Notes: a model not told the origin generated them from the sequence alone. DNA of 64,000 nt from Ficedula albicollis (GCF_000247815.1 NC_021686.1:5991537-6055536), one strand, 5' to 3'. Shown: positions 40,981-55,500, numbered from the stretch's first letter. Numbers and translations: made by a program.

Positions 40981-42937
40981 AACCTAAAGGTTTACAAGGG
41001 TTTTTCCTTAGAACTCCTATGAATAGAAGCTGTTAAATGCAAACAACTTCCCATGGAGTTCCCAGACAGATCCATCAGTTAAACATACAGCTCCTTTTCT
41101 AAATTTTTCTTTTGTTAGCAAAATATGCTCAAGCCTTACAAAACCTACATGGAGAAGTGATGTACATTTGTATGTCTTTTAACCTTTGACACTTACCAAA
41201 TGAGAAAATGTGTATTTAATTTATGTTCTTGATTTTGTGAGATAATTTTTAAGGCCTAAAATAGCAATGGCCCCGATTGACTTCTGCCTGCCAAATCTGT
41301 GAATCACTCTCAATGCCAATGATAAAAATAGAAAAAAGAAGAGATAAAAAAAAAAATCCCATAAAATTCCAACTTGTCTCCCACATGCTGCCTCAAGCAG
41401 AGGTGTGGGAAAAGAGCCCTTTTCAGAGATGGTGGTTTAGCCTTACATTCACTGTGACAATCAATTCCTTTGCTCTAAAACCTGCTCCCTAACTCAAAAA
41501 ATAAAATAATTTAGCATACATGAAAATGAAATCAGCATAACCAGCTCCAGCCCTAAATCCAGTTTTTAGCAAGGTGCTACCCATACATTCTGGCATCTCG
41601 TGTGTACTTCTGCCATGATCTCTCTTGCTGCAGCTCACTGCTCCTGGAAGCAGAGCCAGCTGCATCCCATGCATCCACACTGATGGGGGGGATCTGCAGC
41701 TGATGTCCCAGGCCCGTTCCCACTGAGAGAAGGGGTTCTCTGCACTTCCCCCTGCAGTGTGTGACCCTGCCTGGTCACTGCAGCGCTTGGAGAACAAGCT
41801 GTGCTCTGAGCACTAATCCCACATTCATTCCAGGCACGCCCCTTTGGATGGGACACATGATTGTGTGGAAGAAGAGCAAATTTCCTTCTATCAGCTGAAA
41901 AGTTTGTTGTTCCTAAACTGATTGTCTTATGGAGGCACTATCCATCCACCATGGGGCATTGCTGCCAGGATGAGTGGCTGCAGGAGGGCCCTGCCCATTC
42001 ATACACACTGCTTGGCGCAATGTTGGGGTTTCCAGTCTTTCACACTGAATTTTCTCAACACTGGCACATATTCCTGGGGTTTCAGTGCCTTTCTGCTTCC
42101 TCTGCTACTCCCACAGGTACCAACATTTTGAAAGACTGTAGCTGATTTTTCCAGTTTCCTGTTTTGAAATCTCTTTTACCTTTACACTTCATAAAGCAAC
42201 ATCAGCAGGGAAATATTTTTCTTTGAAGTCCTTTTCTTGCATTTGTTACTTGTAGGCAACAGATAATGTATTCCAAACCTTTCTAGATTTCCTCCCTCAG
42301 GCACTCCAGATATATAAAATCAGTAGTCCAGAGTTCTGATTGCAGTGGAGTACAACTCACAGCAGAACTCACCTGGCAATTCTCAAATGCTTTAAAAACA
42401 TCCATCCATGTTTCTTCCCTCTTCACTTGATGTTAGGTCTGGATTCAAAACCAGTTCCTGTTCTCTTTAAAGCTTATACATGATCCAAGAAAGGGATTTG
42501 ACATCTGGCCAGAAAAACAGATATTTCTATTTCCCTTATGAATTCACAGCTGGCATTTGTCAGCAGTCATCTCCCAATGCACGCAACAAACAATTTACAG
42601 TTTCTGCTGGGCATTATAGTGACAAAATCTGCTTGCTCACATCAAGACATTCCAATCAGTTTTTGTCTAGCCATTTCTTTAATGAAATCCAGATATGCAG
42701 AGAGGAGAACTGAATTACAGCCTCAGCCTCCAGTGTTGGCAGCAGCTGAGCACAGATCCCCAGTGAGCCCCAGGCTGAGCTCCCCAGGGCTCAGACAGAA
42801 GGCTCCAGGCTGGATCATGCCCTTGGGGAGCCCCTGGGGTTCTGGTTGTAGTTTAAATGTCAGGGGCCTGAGAGAGGCACAAGGCAAGGGAATATTTGCT
42901 GATTAAAGCCAGAATCCTGATCATTAACTACTCGTAA

Positions 42938-42942
<5 letters not shown>
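40981..42942. other. Unique noncoding DNA
   Basis: No gene is recognised. An A-rich run lies near 41346-41356. A 122-codon plus frame (42538-42906) ends just before the AAT microsatellite and resembles nothing known. Confidence 0.55.

Positions 42943-43014
<72 letters not shown>
42943..43014. repeat. (TAA)24 microsatellite
   Basis: Twenty-four perfect TAA/AAT triplets without interruption over 72 bp. Purity and length predict high mutability and population polymorphism. Confidence 0.98.
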
Positions 43015-43015
<1 letters not shown>

Positions 43016-43650
43016 CTGTTTTGGCCCTGAATTCAAAAGGCAGAAGGATAATTTTCCTCTCCAGTGACTCTTGCAGATTCACATCTGGCTATGCATGTGC
43101 TGGCCCAGAGTAAATGGTGTTTTGCAGACTAGCCAAAAAGAGCAATTGCACAAAGTGTCAGCCAACAGGGTTTGATTTGGGGTTAAACAGCTCTCGTGGA
43201 CAGAGGCTGCCTCAGGAGCACAGGTGAGCTGCTTCAGTGACACTCCCCAGTGGGTTCCTAACACCCATAAACCTTGCAGCAATCATCATCAGGGAAAACA
43301 ACAATAAAACAAGGAACTATTAAGCAGGAAAATTCTCTCAGTAGTGGTGAAGGTGTTTTTTCCTACTTCTAATGGAGGAAATAATTTATGGTAACCACCC
43401 TCATTGGGTTTGGGCTTTTTGTAATCTGTAATAATTTCCTTCCCCTGTCCTTTCCTAAGCTCTTTCAGAGCTTTTTGACAACAAAGCCTCATTGAGAAAC
43501 AACAGTAGATTTTATTCACAGCAGCACTGCTGTTTCTTTACTGACTTACATTTCAGTTTGTAATCAAGTGTAGGGTAGAGCATGACCCTCATGTGTGCTA
43601 ATTCAGTGCAAAATTCAAATGTGGGTTTAAAGGGTCCATGTTATAAAAGG
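43015..43650. other. Unique noncoding DNA
   Basis: Roughly 640 bp with no gene or repeat recognised. Open frames are below 77 codons. Confidence 0.6.
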
Positions 43651-43818
43651 ACAGAGACACAGTCCCTGCTCCTAGGACCCCGTCCATTTAGAAAGCCAAG
43701 GGAAGGGAACAGCAAGCACAGAGAGAAAATCTCACTTACCCAGGGCTGCACAGCAAGAGAGTAGCAGAGACATAAAAAACACTATCTTTTCTATGACCTT
43801 ATTCCTTATGCTACAGAG
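43651..43818 (-). mobile_element. MIR-like ancient SINE/LINE relic
   Basis: Blocks 'gcacagagagaaaatctca', 'cttacccagggctgcacagc' and 'aagagagtagcagagac' parallel the complement of the MIR core ('gcacagagaggttaagt', 'cttgcccaaggtcacacagc', 'aagtggcagagc'). Upstream 'acacagtccctgctc' resembles a leader seen beside this core in old sauropsid repeats. It is diverged, and both the ends and the family assignment are approximate. Confidence 0.5.
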
Positions 43819-46800
43819 CATTCTTGGATTTTTTTTTTTAATTCTGTCATAGAAACCAAAAAAATAAAAAGTCAGTAGGCAGAGTCTGTAGTTGGTGCAT
43901 GATGTGTGAAAAGAGACAGATTAAACTCTGCAATCCATAATCTTCCTACCATGGCCTCCAGCAGGGCCCTCAGCTCCCTCCTGCAAAGAGCTCAGCTTCT
44001 GCAAATATTGGAGGAGCACTTAAACTACTTTGTCACTTTCCAAAATCATCAATGGCAGGCAACAAATATCACACAGAGTGTGAATAAAATCATAGCATTA
44101 AATTAGATCCAAGTCCTACATTCACAGAAGTTCCTTGGAAACCTTATTTTGTCCTATAAACTAGTTAGCCTTTACCTATACAAGCCCAAAAATAAGAAAT
44201 TACAGTGGTCAGCATTACTGTCCCTAACACATTTGCAGTTCTAGCCCACAGAACTCAGTCCAAATACCACTTCAAATCCCCTTCCCAGAGCACCTGCCCA
44301 CCCTGCTGCTCCCCAGCCTGCTGCACTGACAATCACCTGTAGCCAAGGCTAGCTCTTTTTAGTTTCCCTTTAAAGAATTGCAAGCTAGTTCTTCCACTCT
44401 TCAGGCTTTTCCTAAATGCTAGATCTTCTTCATACAAGCTCTCACATTAGTATCACCTGCAGATACTATGAACAGACTCTGCCTTTGCTGCAGGCTGCTA
44501 AAGAGAACACTGAGCACTACCTGGGCACTTCCCATCCTGATAATCATTTATAATTGTTCTCTGAGGCTCATTTCACAATAAGTCTTGACCTCATTTCATT
44601 GTATTGTTATCAAACTGTATTCCTCTATCTTGCTTGGAAGAATTCACAGGAGAGGCTATCAAAAAACTTTAGACATCTCCTGGCTTGTTAGTATAGAAAA
44701 TTAAACAGGTTTGAAGACCCATTGTTCTGGGAGTATCTAATGTTGACTTTTACTCAAGTTCTTAGTGGCTTTCCTGTGCTTTTCAAGTAGTTAATGTTCC
44801 CCTGTTCAAATAAATTATTTTATAAGCATCTGGGGGTCACTACAGAGCCATGTACTGAGCCACTTCCATTTTATGCTGTGCGCTAGAAAACACAGCTGAC
44901 ATGCTCTCCAAAGTCATGAAATACCTGTCCTCAAAAAGAAAAGCTTTGCAGGTACAGTCTGACAGCCTTCTTCAGTCAGAAATGAATTCTCTGAACTCCC
45001 AATACAACATTATCAATAATGAATCTGCTTGCCATTACTGCTAATTCTCTCCATTCATACCTCTCATATTTTCACACAGTAGTCCTCTTGGTCTCCCCTA
45101 GAATATTAACAATTTTCTAGCAGTGAAGAACAGGAAAATAACAAAAGACCTTGTTTAATTTTAATCAAATAAATGTCAGCTTCTAAAACAGGTTGTAGCT
45201 AGCTCTGCTAATATAATTCTTGCAATAGTAAAACACTGAGGTTTTGCAATAAAAAGACGTGTTATGACTGCCTGTGCCATTATGTCTTTCATTGGGCCGA
45301 TGTTCTTCACAAGGCAGGATGATGACTTTCACAGGAATGTTTAGTGTTAACAAACCCAGTCCTTCAAAGAGCTGTGGGGTAATGCTACAAATCACAATAT
45401 TCAAGCTGAGTAGATAATCCAGCATCATAACAACATCAGTGGTTTTGGCATTGTGAGAGGGGACATCCAATTGCTACAGAGACCAGTGGCAACCAGAAGA
45501 AAGGAGATCCTCCCTTAGATGCAGAGAAAATGTGACAAAGTGAAGGCTAAGAAGGTGATAGCAGCCAGAGGAAAATACTGTCAGAGGAGCAAAGGACTGC
45601 AGTAATTTAGATTGGACACCTGAAATGGGTTTCCAGACAGCAGGATCTTTAGAAACAGTGACAGAGGAAAAAAAAAAACCAGCTTAGGATGGAGCTTGAG
45701 AGATTTGTTACCAGTCAGATGTGTCAAGAATGCCTGTAAAAGCTGGTAATAAAAACGCTCCATGTCCACACTCCTCACACCCAGACCTCTCTCCTTAGGA
45801 TATATATTTGGTTTCTGTGGATTTACACTAATTTATACAAGCCCACAATCCAGAACAGAAAGGATTGTTATGAAGAGCAGGTAGTATTTTTTATTTTTGT
45901 TGATAGCTTAGGCCAAATTTCGACAAATAGAATTTCAGCTCTGTTAACCTCATGGAGTTTATAACAAATGGAAATGCTGTTCTTTATCCTGAAATAGTTA
46001 CTTGGCCTCAGTTGGACATACTAGTTACCACCAAGCAGCTAAGTGCCTGAACACCAATTTGCATACAACTATGCCTAATTTATATCACACTGAATTTAAT
46101 TAATTTGACAGTTATATCATTTGATGATATTTTTACACTACAGCTACCACTGTATTCTGCCTTTGCTCGTTACATTTAACAGCTTTTATAAATCATTCAG
46201 TACACAAAACCAACTTTACCTCTTCATTACCCAGCACACATAGGATTTTACCTCATGGCAGAACCAAAAAAACTGCTTCAGAACAGAGGGATGAAGAGGA
46301 AGCCATGGCAAAACAAACTTCAAGAACAAACTTATTCTTCATGTTAACTGTTTTGGGGCTTTTTTATACTAAATATATAAAAGCAGCTAATGGAGATCAG
46401 ATAAATTGGTTATGGGTTTAGATGAAAAATCAGGTGACAAAGTTCTTGTATTTAAATCGTGTGTGCCTTTTTGTACATCCCCTTTGTCTACATGTCACAG
46501 GCACACTCTACTCTTCCACTTGCTCATTACAATAGCAAAAGTGCATATATTAGTCCTTCCATCCTTTTAAGTAACACTTTCAACTCCAATAAAACATCAC
46601 TGTAGGAATGGGAGGCAGAATACATAATCTTCCAAAATAGATTTTTCTTTGTGGTACAAATCAAAACAGGAATAAAGGTCCAGCCTTCAGATGCTAAAGA
46701 GAGATGAACTAAGAACCTGCATAAATAGAATTTCTTCATGAAGTTACTAAACAAATTGCACAAAATGTTTCTTTGGGACACATCAATAATAAACATGAGC

Positions 46801-49220
46801 CTGAGTGAACAATAGCTCTAAGAGACAACCAACCTCAGCAGATGCATTTCACTGAATTGTGCCTTTTTTTTCTGAGAAATGAAAAAAATTTTAAGCAGTA
46901 ACAAAACTAGAGAAAAAAACATTTCTTCAAGCAGTATTCTCCATGCAAAGAGCTAACCTTGCACTTCTCAGGCTGATGTTTAAAATCAGCTGCAGTGCAA
47001 GCCTGAAACGTTATTTCCTTGCCATTTGCAATTACTCCTTCTCAGCAGTAATCATTTAAGCATAGTCAAAGACTACCAAACACTGCTTGAGATGCTGGTA
47101 TGATTTCAGTGAAAGTAAAGTGCTGATCAGCGTTTGTTTCAGTGCAACTTGAAGGCTGGAAGGATTTAAACAAGGGTCTATTACTGCCTACAAAGTGCAT
47201 GAGCTCATTTCTGAAATCCCCAGGTACCTGGGAGGTGGAAGAGAAGCATCACTTTCAATATCTGAATAAATGCAAGCACACTGTTCAGTGTGTCCCTGCT
47301 CTCTCTGATGTCAGGTACCAGCCAGTGCCATGAAACACAGCAGATGCAGCCAGAGGTGAGAACTTTGTTTAAAGGAAGAACTGGAGTTTAAAACATTGAG
47401 TTATAACTCGTAGTAAAACACAAATTCAAAGTATCATCACTATAATTTTATTACTAATTTCACAAGGGCAAAAGAAGTTCTTTGTATATATACATATACA
47501 TATGTGTTTTTAAATACACAAATATACATTTTTGAGGAAAAGAGGACCCTGGGGTTTTACTCAGACCACATTTTAAATACTGCTGAAGGGAAGATAAGCA
47601 GTATCCCAGGGAAGAAGTTTCTGCTGGTAGAATACTGAAAGGCAGACAGTGTGAATTGCCCATCCTCTCCTCCCTTAACTGCTTTGAAGGAACAAGGGTG
47701 AGTGTCAGCTGAAGGATCAGTGCTATTATTTTTATAGAAATATTTTTATATTCATCCTGCCTGTTTGCCCAGGAATTTTTAATGGTTACACAGCATCCCT
47801 CTCTCTCTCTACATGTAGTGCTGGAAGGGTAAATTGGAGCTGTAGCTCCATCCAGCCCTGCAGGGAGGGCAACATCCCTCCAGCATCCTGCACTGTTGGG
47901 AAGGACACATAAAAATCTCAGTCACTTTGGAGAGGAGTGCCCTCCCTGCAACCCCACTCTGCAGCTGACCCTGGCTCGACCACTCCCCTCCAAGGAATAT
48001 TTCACATTGCCAGGGCAGCTGTTTTTACAGATCTGCTGTTCCTGTAATTCATCCAGAGTGTATATGGTAGGTTTTCAATGGGATTTGAGCTGCTAATGCG
48101 CTTAGACTCCCTGGAAAATTCCAGTCCAATGTCTTGACATTTACAAAATTGATTTCATGCCATGACTGTTTTAGTGCCCAGGGTGTTGGGGATTTTTTCC
48201 TTTCTTTTTTTTTTTCTTTGGGAAAAAACATGATATATGCTAAACTAGCAGAATAATTTTATGCATTTTGCCTCATTACCGTTTGCAGGAGTGGTTGGAG
48301 CAGACCCTGTACCCTGCAATGCTGTATCCAAGAGTAACAGAGCCAGGAGCTAAGAGGAATTTTATGGTCTACAATTAAAACTTCCTAAGTGCTATCAATT
48401 CAGTAGGTGAAATTGCTGCTACTAAGCTCATCTCCTTCTACAAAAATTAAATCCATGCTAAGTGAGCATGGCACCTTTCTTTTGAAAAACTCATTTACTC
48501 TTCTGGGTGTTTGTTGAGACTTGTGTACCGTGAAAATAGACAGTCATTTGAGGCATTTATTGAAATAGCCTTTAGAACATTTAATAGAAGTGCACACAGA
48601 TGCACCCAGCTCAGACTGCACTCTGCTATCAGCCTTTTTTCCACCAAATTGCAGATGATGGGAACTATCCTTGTGTTTTTTACATTTTGCTTGTTTACCC
48701 AGGATGCAAACATGATGTAAATAACATATTCTTAGGTTTTTTTCTTGTGACATTATCACTATCCTTGCAGCCCAAGCTTTAATCTACTTTCATTAATTAA
48801 GCAAAGGACCAAATTTTCTGCCTAGTAACATGTTTGGAATTCTGTGATCAAAAAACAATGATGACTTAAAAGATCAGAGGGAAAGCTAATAACTAACACT
48901 TCTGCATACAAACACAATTTAAAATTGCCATAGGAAGCCTCCCATGGTAGGAACCACAAGACTCACTTTGCTCTTTCTGGGATTTATGCATTTGCTTTAT
49001 TTCTGTCCAAGGCTGATTATTAAATCTTGGCATGTCTGTCATCAGGGACATTTCTTAGTGGAGACAAACTAGAAAGGTTTTGGAATGGAATGCCACACGT
49101 TGGAGGCAGCCTGAGGATGGGAGGCAGTGTCCATGTGAACTTCAATAAACCTCCCTATGAGACAAGCCTTCCTAGGCAATAACAGCACTCAGAGCTGGGG
49201 GTTTCCCCTTATAGATATTT
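43819..49220. other. Unique noncoding DNA, gene-free 5.4 kb
   Basis: No gene is recognised. Open frames are at most 95 codons. 46060-46140 is AT-rich with ATTTGCAT and TTAATTAATT words, as in regulatory or merely AT-rich DNA. A short (CT)n tract is near 47798-47810. Confidence 0.5.
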
Positions 49221-49517
49221 AATTGATCAGATTTGATAGGATGATATCCTTGATACTGATCCTCAGATTTATTATTTCAAGCGAGTTTAAAAGTAGGTGC
49301 ATTTTCACTGCCACATTTTACTAAGTTCAAATGGTTTTTGCGAGTTTAAAAGTAGGTGCATTTTCACTGCCGCATTTTACTAAGTTCAAAAGGTTTTAAA
49401 TTGATCAGATTTGATAGGATGATATCCTTGATACTGATCCTCAGATTTATTATTTCAAGCGAGTTTAAAAGTAGGTGCATTTTCACTGCCACATTTTACT
49501 AAGTTCAAATGGTTTTT
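49221..49517. repeat. Nested duplication A-B-B-A-B
   Basis: A (60 bp, AATTGATCAGATTTGATAGG...) occurs at 49221-49280 and 49399-49458. B (59 bp, GCGAGTTTAAAAGTAGGTGC...) occurs at 49281-49339, 49340-49398 and 49459-49517. The two A copies look identical, as do outer B1 and B3. Inner B2 differs by a G in CCGCATTT, by AAAGG for AATGG, and by a shorter T run. The long period is 178 bp. A short T/A-rich homology occurs at the B2-A2 junction. Confidence 0.95.
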
Positions 49518-52500
49518 AAATAATTGGTGTACAAATACTAAGTTGTTTTTCAATCACTTATTTCCCATATCAATGCCCTGATTACCAAGGTGTCATGTCA
49601 GGGCTTTTTCTTTACATTTACAAAAGTCTCTACTGACACAATGAGATGACTGAGACAAGTTCTGAGTTTGCCTTTGCTGATCACCCTTTCCTACTTGAAA
49701 TGCAGTAATTAAAGCTGTTGAATTTTTTGTTTGGCTATTTACAGACTAAATCCTTTAAACCAAAGGTTAGTGCTATATATCTTGTACAAAACATCTCTTA
49801 GCTCACTCTCTTACAACAATTAACAAATAAGTTGGAATTGCCAACCTTCTCATCACTTGTTACTTGCCTTGTGCCAGCTGTGCCATGTGTTATATGGAAA
49901 TGGTAATTTATTATTGGCTCTCCAGCACTTTGCCCATGGGATGTAGCCTCACATTTTATTTGGGCCATAGGCTATGCAAAATATGTCCTTTCTCAGTAAT
50001 GAGAGCCAGAAGTGGTTCTGTAGCTTTGCACCCTCTCTTTAAATTCATTCTCCCTGACATTTCCATGTCCTTTACAACAGTTTTCACAGGGAAAATATTC
50101 TCCTTGGAACATGGTCTGAAATTTATTTTATTTTATACCTTTTTGTTAAAAACTCCTGGTAGACTTAATGTAACATGGTATCCACCTGTGACATACGCAT
50201 CACAGTAGTAATTTGTATTCCAAGAGTATCTAGTAATGTCACATTTTTCAGTAGAAAAATTCCCAGGCTAGAGGACATATTCTGTTAAACTACCTGATCA
50301 GCTCTTTCTCTTCCTAGTCAAATTCCCTCAGTCTGCAGAGCCTCCTTGCAAATTAAATTCAAATCTAACAAATCCTGTTCTGATTTGGGGCACACAAGAA
50401 AAAAATTAAATCTTCACCATTTTCTCCAGTCTGCTCAGTCCCCATCAGGTGCCACAGGGATACACACAGGGGAAGATAACCAATCCTGATCCACTGACAC
50501 TAATGTTAACATTCACTTTTTCACAGGATCACAATCTGTAATGAAGATTCTGCAGGACAGAAAGTCATTTTGGCAGGACACAACTGCTCTTTTCAAAGTA
50601 CTTCTTGCAGTTTTCTCACTGCTACCCCACTCTCAGCAGAGCATCCCACCACCTCAGCTCCATGCTTGCTTGTCCCTTCATTAGGTTACCTTCATCTGAA
50701 AGAGGATTTCATGTGGAAAAGCTTACAGCAAACAAAAACCCCCATCCTGCCCAATGCCACCTCATCCTGCCTCTTCTCACAGTGCAACCTTTGACAGTCA
50801 GCCTCCCACCTTGCAGGTCTTCTGCATCTCACCACTCTTCTTGGCTAACTGAATTTAGCTGTCTAAAATTAATATGTTTGAAAAGTTGGCCCTAAAGGGA
50901 AAATATTTCAGTTCAAGGTAATTGTTTTAATTCCCTTTTGGTGCATGTAAATTATTAGAGAAGAGACATTTAAAATATCATTAATAAAATCACAGAGATA
51001 TAATGCAAAAAAAGAAAAACAAAATAGCTTAATTAGCTATTAGATTAACAACTCTTAATAAACTTACATAAAGTTAGTCAATCAATACTGTTCTCTCTCA
51101 GTATCCCCAGAGCAATTAAAATTCAGTGCTCTGCAAGATCCATTTAATGATTTGGCAAGGTCTATTTTGGAACCATGTGGACAGCATTAGCAGAACAGCC
51201 TGCATGCACTGTACAAGATTCCTACTGCAGCAGGTTTGTGAGTCCTTCCAACAAAACAACTCAAGAGACCCATCCATTACATCTCAAGTGTTAATTGTAG
51301 GTACCATCACTGGCTTTGAGGCCACCCCATGTAATTGGCATAATGTGACCAAGGTCATCAGAGTATCCACCAACTGCAGGATCAGTCTGGCAGTGTGGAT
51401 CTTGCTGTGAAGGTTATAATATGCATAACTTTGCTTGCAGATACTTTCTCAGAGGTCACAGGACAAAAACGTGTCATTTTTCAATTCCTTACTAAATAGG
51501 AAAAGATAATTCACAAGCATCCCTATTTTACCTGCACCTCCAGCAGCTGCTGTACATATACAGCATTACTTTTCCATATTAAAGTGCTTATGGCAGAATT
51601 CAGCAGCCCCACATTGGCCTTTTTAAAAGCAGGTTTGAAGCATAAAAGTTCTTGAATTTGACGTAAAGCCATAATTAAAAACAAAATAAAAGGCTAAAGT
51701 AGTTTTAGGAAAAGCCCTCATTCTTGCTAAGATGTGTACTTGCATGGAGTCATTTGCTGTGACTGGGTGACAGTAGATATATTTTGTTATTTTGTTTATA
51801 GTCATTTATTTCCTAAGTACTTAGCAATTATTAAGGAAAATACAGGTTTTTATGTGAGGAGCATCCTACCTGTCAGCTCAGCTCACAGGAAGCCCAAGTT
51901 CTACATGCTGTGAACCTACACTTTAAAATTTGTTCCTCCAGGTCAGGAGGACAGAATTAACAGAAAATTCACTGTCTAAAAAAATAATTTGAATCAAATA
52001 ATTAAAGCTGAGGTCAGTGGAGAACCCAAGGCATCCCAGAATCTAATGTCTTCTAGATGCAAGGGAAGAGTCATTGAATATAAATTGGCAGCAAATCACA
52101 CTAAAATATTTCAGCACTTATCCTAACCTCAAGAGATAAACACAAATGATTTCTTGATGTTTGACGCAAGACACCAGCCCACAAAGTATTTCAGAACTTT
52201 TGGTTCTGCAAACTAAGCTGCTAAAACAATCTAGAGAATCACATATAATAATTTTGTGCTTTGTCAGGCTCATTTGAGTACTATTTTCATAAAGGAAGCA
52301 TTTTCCAAAGGGGCTGTTGTCCTAGTTCTAGAATTAATTTAAAAATTACTTCTTTTTGTCTAATGCCTATAGCCTAATTTAAATAGGAACACACTCCAGG
52401 TCTATCAGTTGAGAGCAGGGAATGCAAATCATGCAACAGCATTAGACAGTAAGTCATATGGCAAAACTTGAAAATAATTCATTGTTTTGAAACCAGAGGA

Positions 52501-55500
52501 AAGGCAGAAACACCATCCAAGCTCTCCCTGTAAGGACTGAGTTTGTGGGACTCTTGGAGCTTCGTCTCTTTAGCAAATTCAGACTCAAAGACTGTGGATC
52601 CAGCTTCTCTGGTTTCATCTGTACTCTCTCCACTCTGTCCCTTGAGCACTATATCCCCTCAGCCCACACTCTGTGTGATCCAGCCAGAGCACTGTGATTT
52701 TGTTACTTTGAAAGCTCCATGTTTTCAGTAATACACAGTCTCTCTTCAAGAAATAAAAGTACAGAAGGATTTTCCTGAGATCCAACACATCAGACCAAAG
52801 ATATTTTAAATAACAACAATGTGAGATTGCTGTGCACACAGCTAGAACTCCTTCATCAGAGCAGCAGTATAAAAACCTAGAAATATAAATACAAAAACTA
52901 AAATATGCTGTATGTGTGTCGTGCACAACCATAAAATGTAAACCACAATCCAGAGATTATTTTCCATTACATTCAAACACTCTTATAGAGATATAAATTA
53001 AACCATATTTTGAAAGCTGCCTAAGACGAGAGAAGCTTTTTCTCCTGTTTCCGTGTGATCAATCTCTGCTAGGTATCTTTATATATTCCTCAGCTTTACT
53101 CATTCAAAAAAATATGGCCATTTAACTTCAGAGAAGATCTCACAATTTTTTGCCTCTATTTCAAACAAGTGCTTTAGAACCTGGATGTTTTGCTCTGCTC
53201 TGTGCTCAATGTCCTCTCTAACAGACCCAGGATCTCCACTGAGATGATAAAAGTATTAAGCAAGAACACCAAGACCACCTGAGTGGGTATCTGTACAAGC
53301 CATACCAGCAGTAATAATTGATATGACCTTCTCTGCTGCTGATACTCTTGGCTCAGTTCTTGCCCTGCTCTTTCCCTTCTCTGCAGGCAACATCAGAAGT
53401 TGTTAATCTCCTGGAACCCCCTGGAGCTTGCCTCAAATGCATCAGGGAATCTGTGCAAGTTTGTCACAGATTATGTGTCGATGTAGGCACTGTTACTTAG
53501 AGGGTACATTATTGATAAAAGCTAAATATTTCATCTTTCTGCACCGTCTCTAAACAAAACTGGCATTTACTTACCAGGAGGCTGAAAGTTCAGCCTTTTC
53601 AATATTACAACAGAAAAACACTCGGGCAATGTCTCTCTAAGGAAAGCAGGTTCCAGGCCTCTCTGCAGCTGTAGCCAAGGAAAGTCAAAGCTCAGACCCT
53701 CCCCACAGAGGGGTCCCCAGCTGTGCCCTGTGGCGGGCTCCTCACAGAGCCCAGGGGGAGGAGGGACAGCTTTAATTCTACAGTTCTCACAGGCCAAGTC
53801 CAACCCATCCTATTAGCTGCATGCAGGTGTTTCTGAGTGTGTTTGTGCTTTAATTATTCATAACATCAGCTTCATATTTTATGGATTATTCTGCATCAGT
53901 GCTGGTACTTGCCTCATGCATTATGCATGCCCCTGAATCTGTTCTGATGGGAGGCACAAAAGACACAAAGCATGTCTCTCACCTGTATGCTTCTGACTAG
54001 AAGAGAGCGTTTGTAACCCTGAGCCTGAATGGAATCCCAAATGTGTCCTCCTTTGTCCCATAACTGCACATCCCCTCATGAACAAAATACATCTTTTTAC
54101 TCTTTTCTCTCACTCAAACTCTCCTAATTTTACTTTTTAGCCAATGTCAGCTTATAACAAAACTATTTCCCTTATAAAACACACATTTTTCTGAGTGCTG
54201 GTTCAGAAGTACAGCATACCAAAAATCATAGCAAAGACCACTTTTAAAGTAACATCTCTGAATGAACCAAAGTCACTCAGCCTAAAGTCTCTAAACACAG
54301 TACTTTGCAGTTTATTACAAGAGGCATCAAGAAGATGTGGGGTTACACTCCTTTCAGTATGCTAATGCTCCTGACTGTTTAGAAGATGTGACAAATTACT
54401 CAGAATTTTGAGGAAAAATCCAAGCAAAAGTTATTGGGGGTTTCTTTAATTGCTCATTCTTTCTTTGTGCCTCAAACCTTGTTAGCAATGCTGGAATCCT
54501 TTCCTCTCTTTTTCAACATAACTAAATGCCAGACTGCCTTTCCCACAGGGAACTTTTAAAAGATCAGACACTTTCACAGTTGCCCTGGTCAAGGGGGAAA
54601 GGATTTAGTGGCACAAGGAATACTCAGGTTAGATGGAAGGACAGTGATGCAGAGTGATGGGGCTGGATCTGCTCCCACTCAGGCTGGCACCTGGGCAAGG
54701 GCTGTGCCACCCCACCTGCCCCAGGAACCTCCATCAGCCCAGTGCCACACAGGGGCCCTTTCCTTTCCCCTGGAACTCCAACTTTCCACTACAACTCCCA
54801 GTATAGCTCTAGCAAGGGACAGCCTGGGAAAGAGCTCTTCAATCACAGGGAAATATTTTAAGAGAAACGTACCAAAATTATGTAAATAGATTTAAATAGC
54901 TTCCCACACCCAGAGCACTGAGTTCTGAGCATGGAGAAGAGCCTGGAGCTAATTATAACAGCTGACAACAGCCCTGGGTCCTACCAGATAATAATCAGTA
55001 TCCTGCCTTCAAAACACTGAGTGTTGGGTGTTATTCTTCCCATTGCTTTCAGCAGGACTCACAGCTGCCTGTACTGAGGTGCCTGACAGGTTTTCTCCAC
55101 TATCCCAGCTAGTCTCCAGCTGGTGTCTGCAAACCATGAGGAAATTATGTCACTCAACAAATTTCAGACCCTATTTTTAATCCAATTTAAATAAACTAAA
55201 TCTTACCTGCCTTCTCTGCTATATTCCCTTATTTGTCATGTTGAAATGAGTCTCAACATGGTTTCCTCAAATGATTTTTTTTCTCCAATCAGACTTAAAA
55301 TAAATCTGTGCTTCTACCCACGGAAGCCTGAACTGAACAGTCTCCTTTTGTGCTGTCACTCCTCTGTTGGCAAACCTGCAGTCTGGCTGTGATGGTGGCA
55401 GTGGCTTGTGTCAGTCTCCACCAAAGACAGATCTCTCCTCTGCAAAGCCACATTTTGAGCTCACTGTTGGCAACACCTGAGGACACAAACTGCTCTCCAT

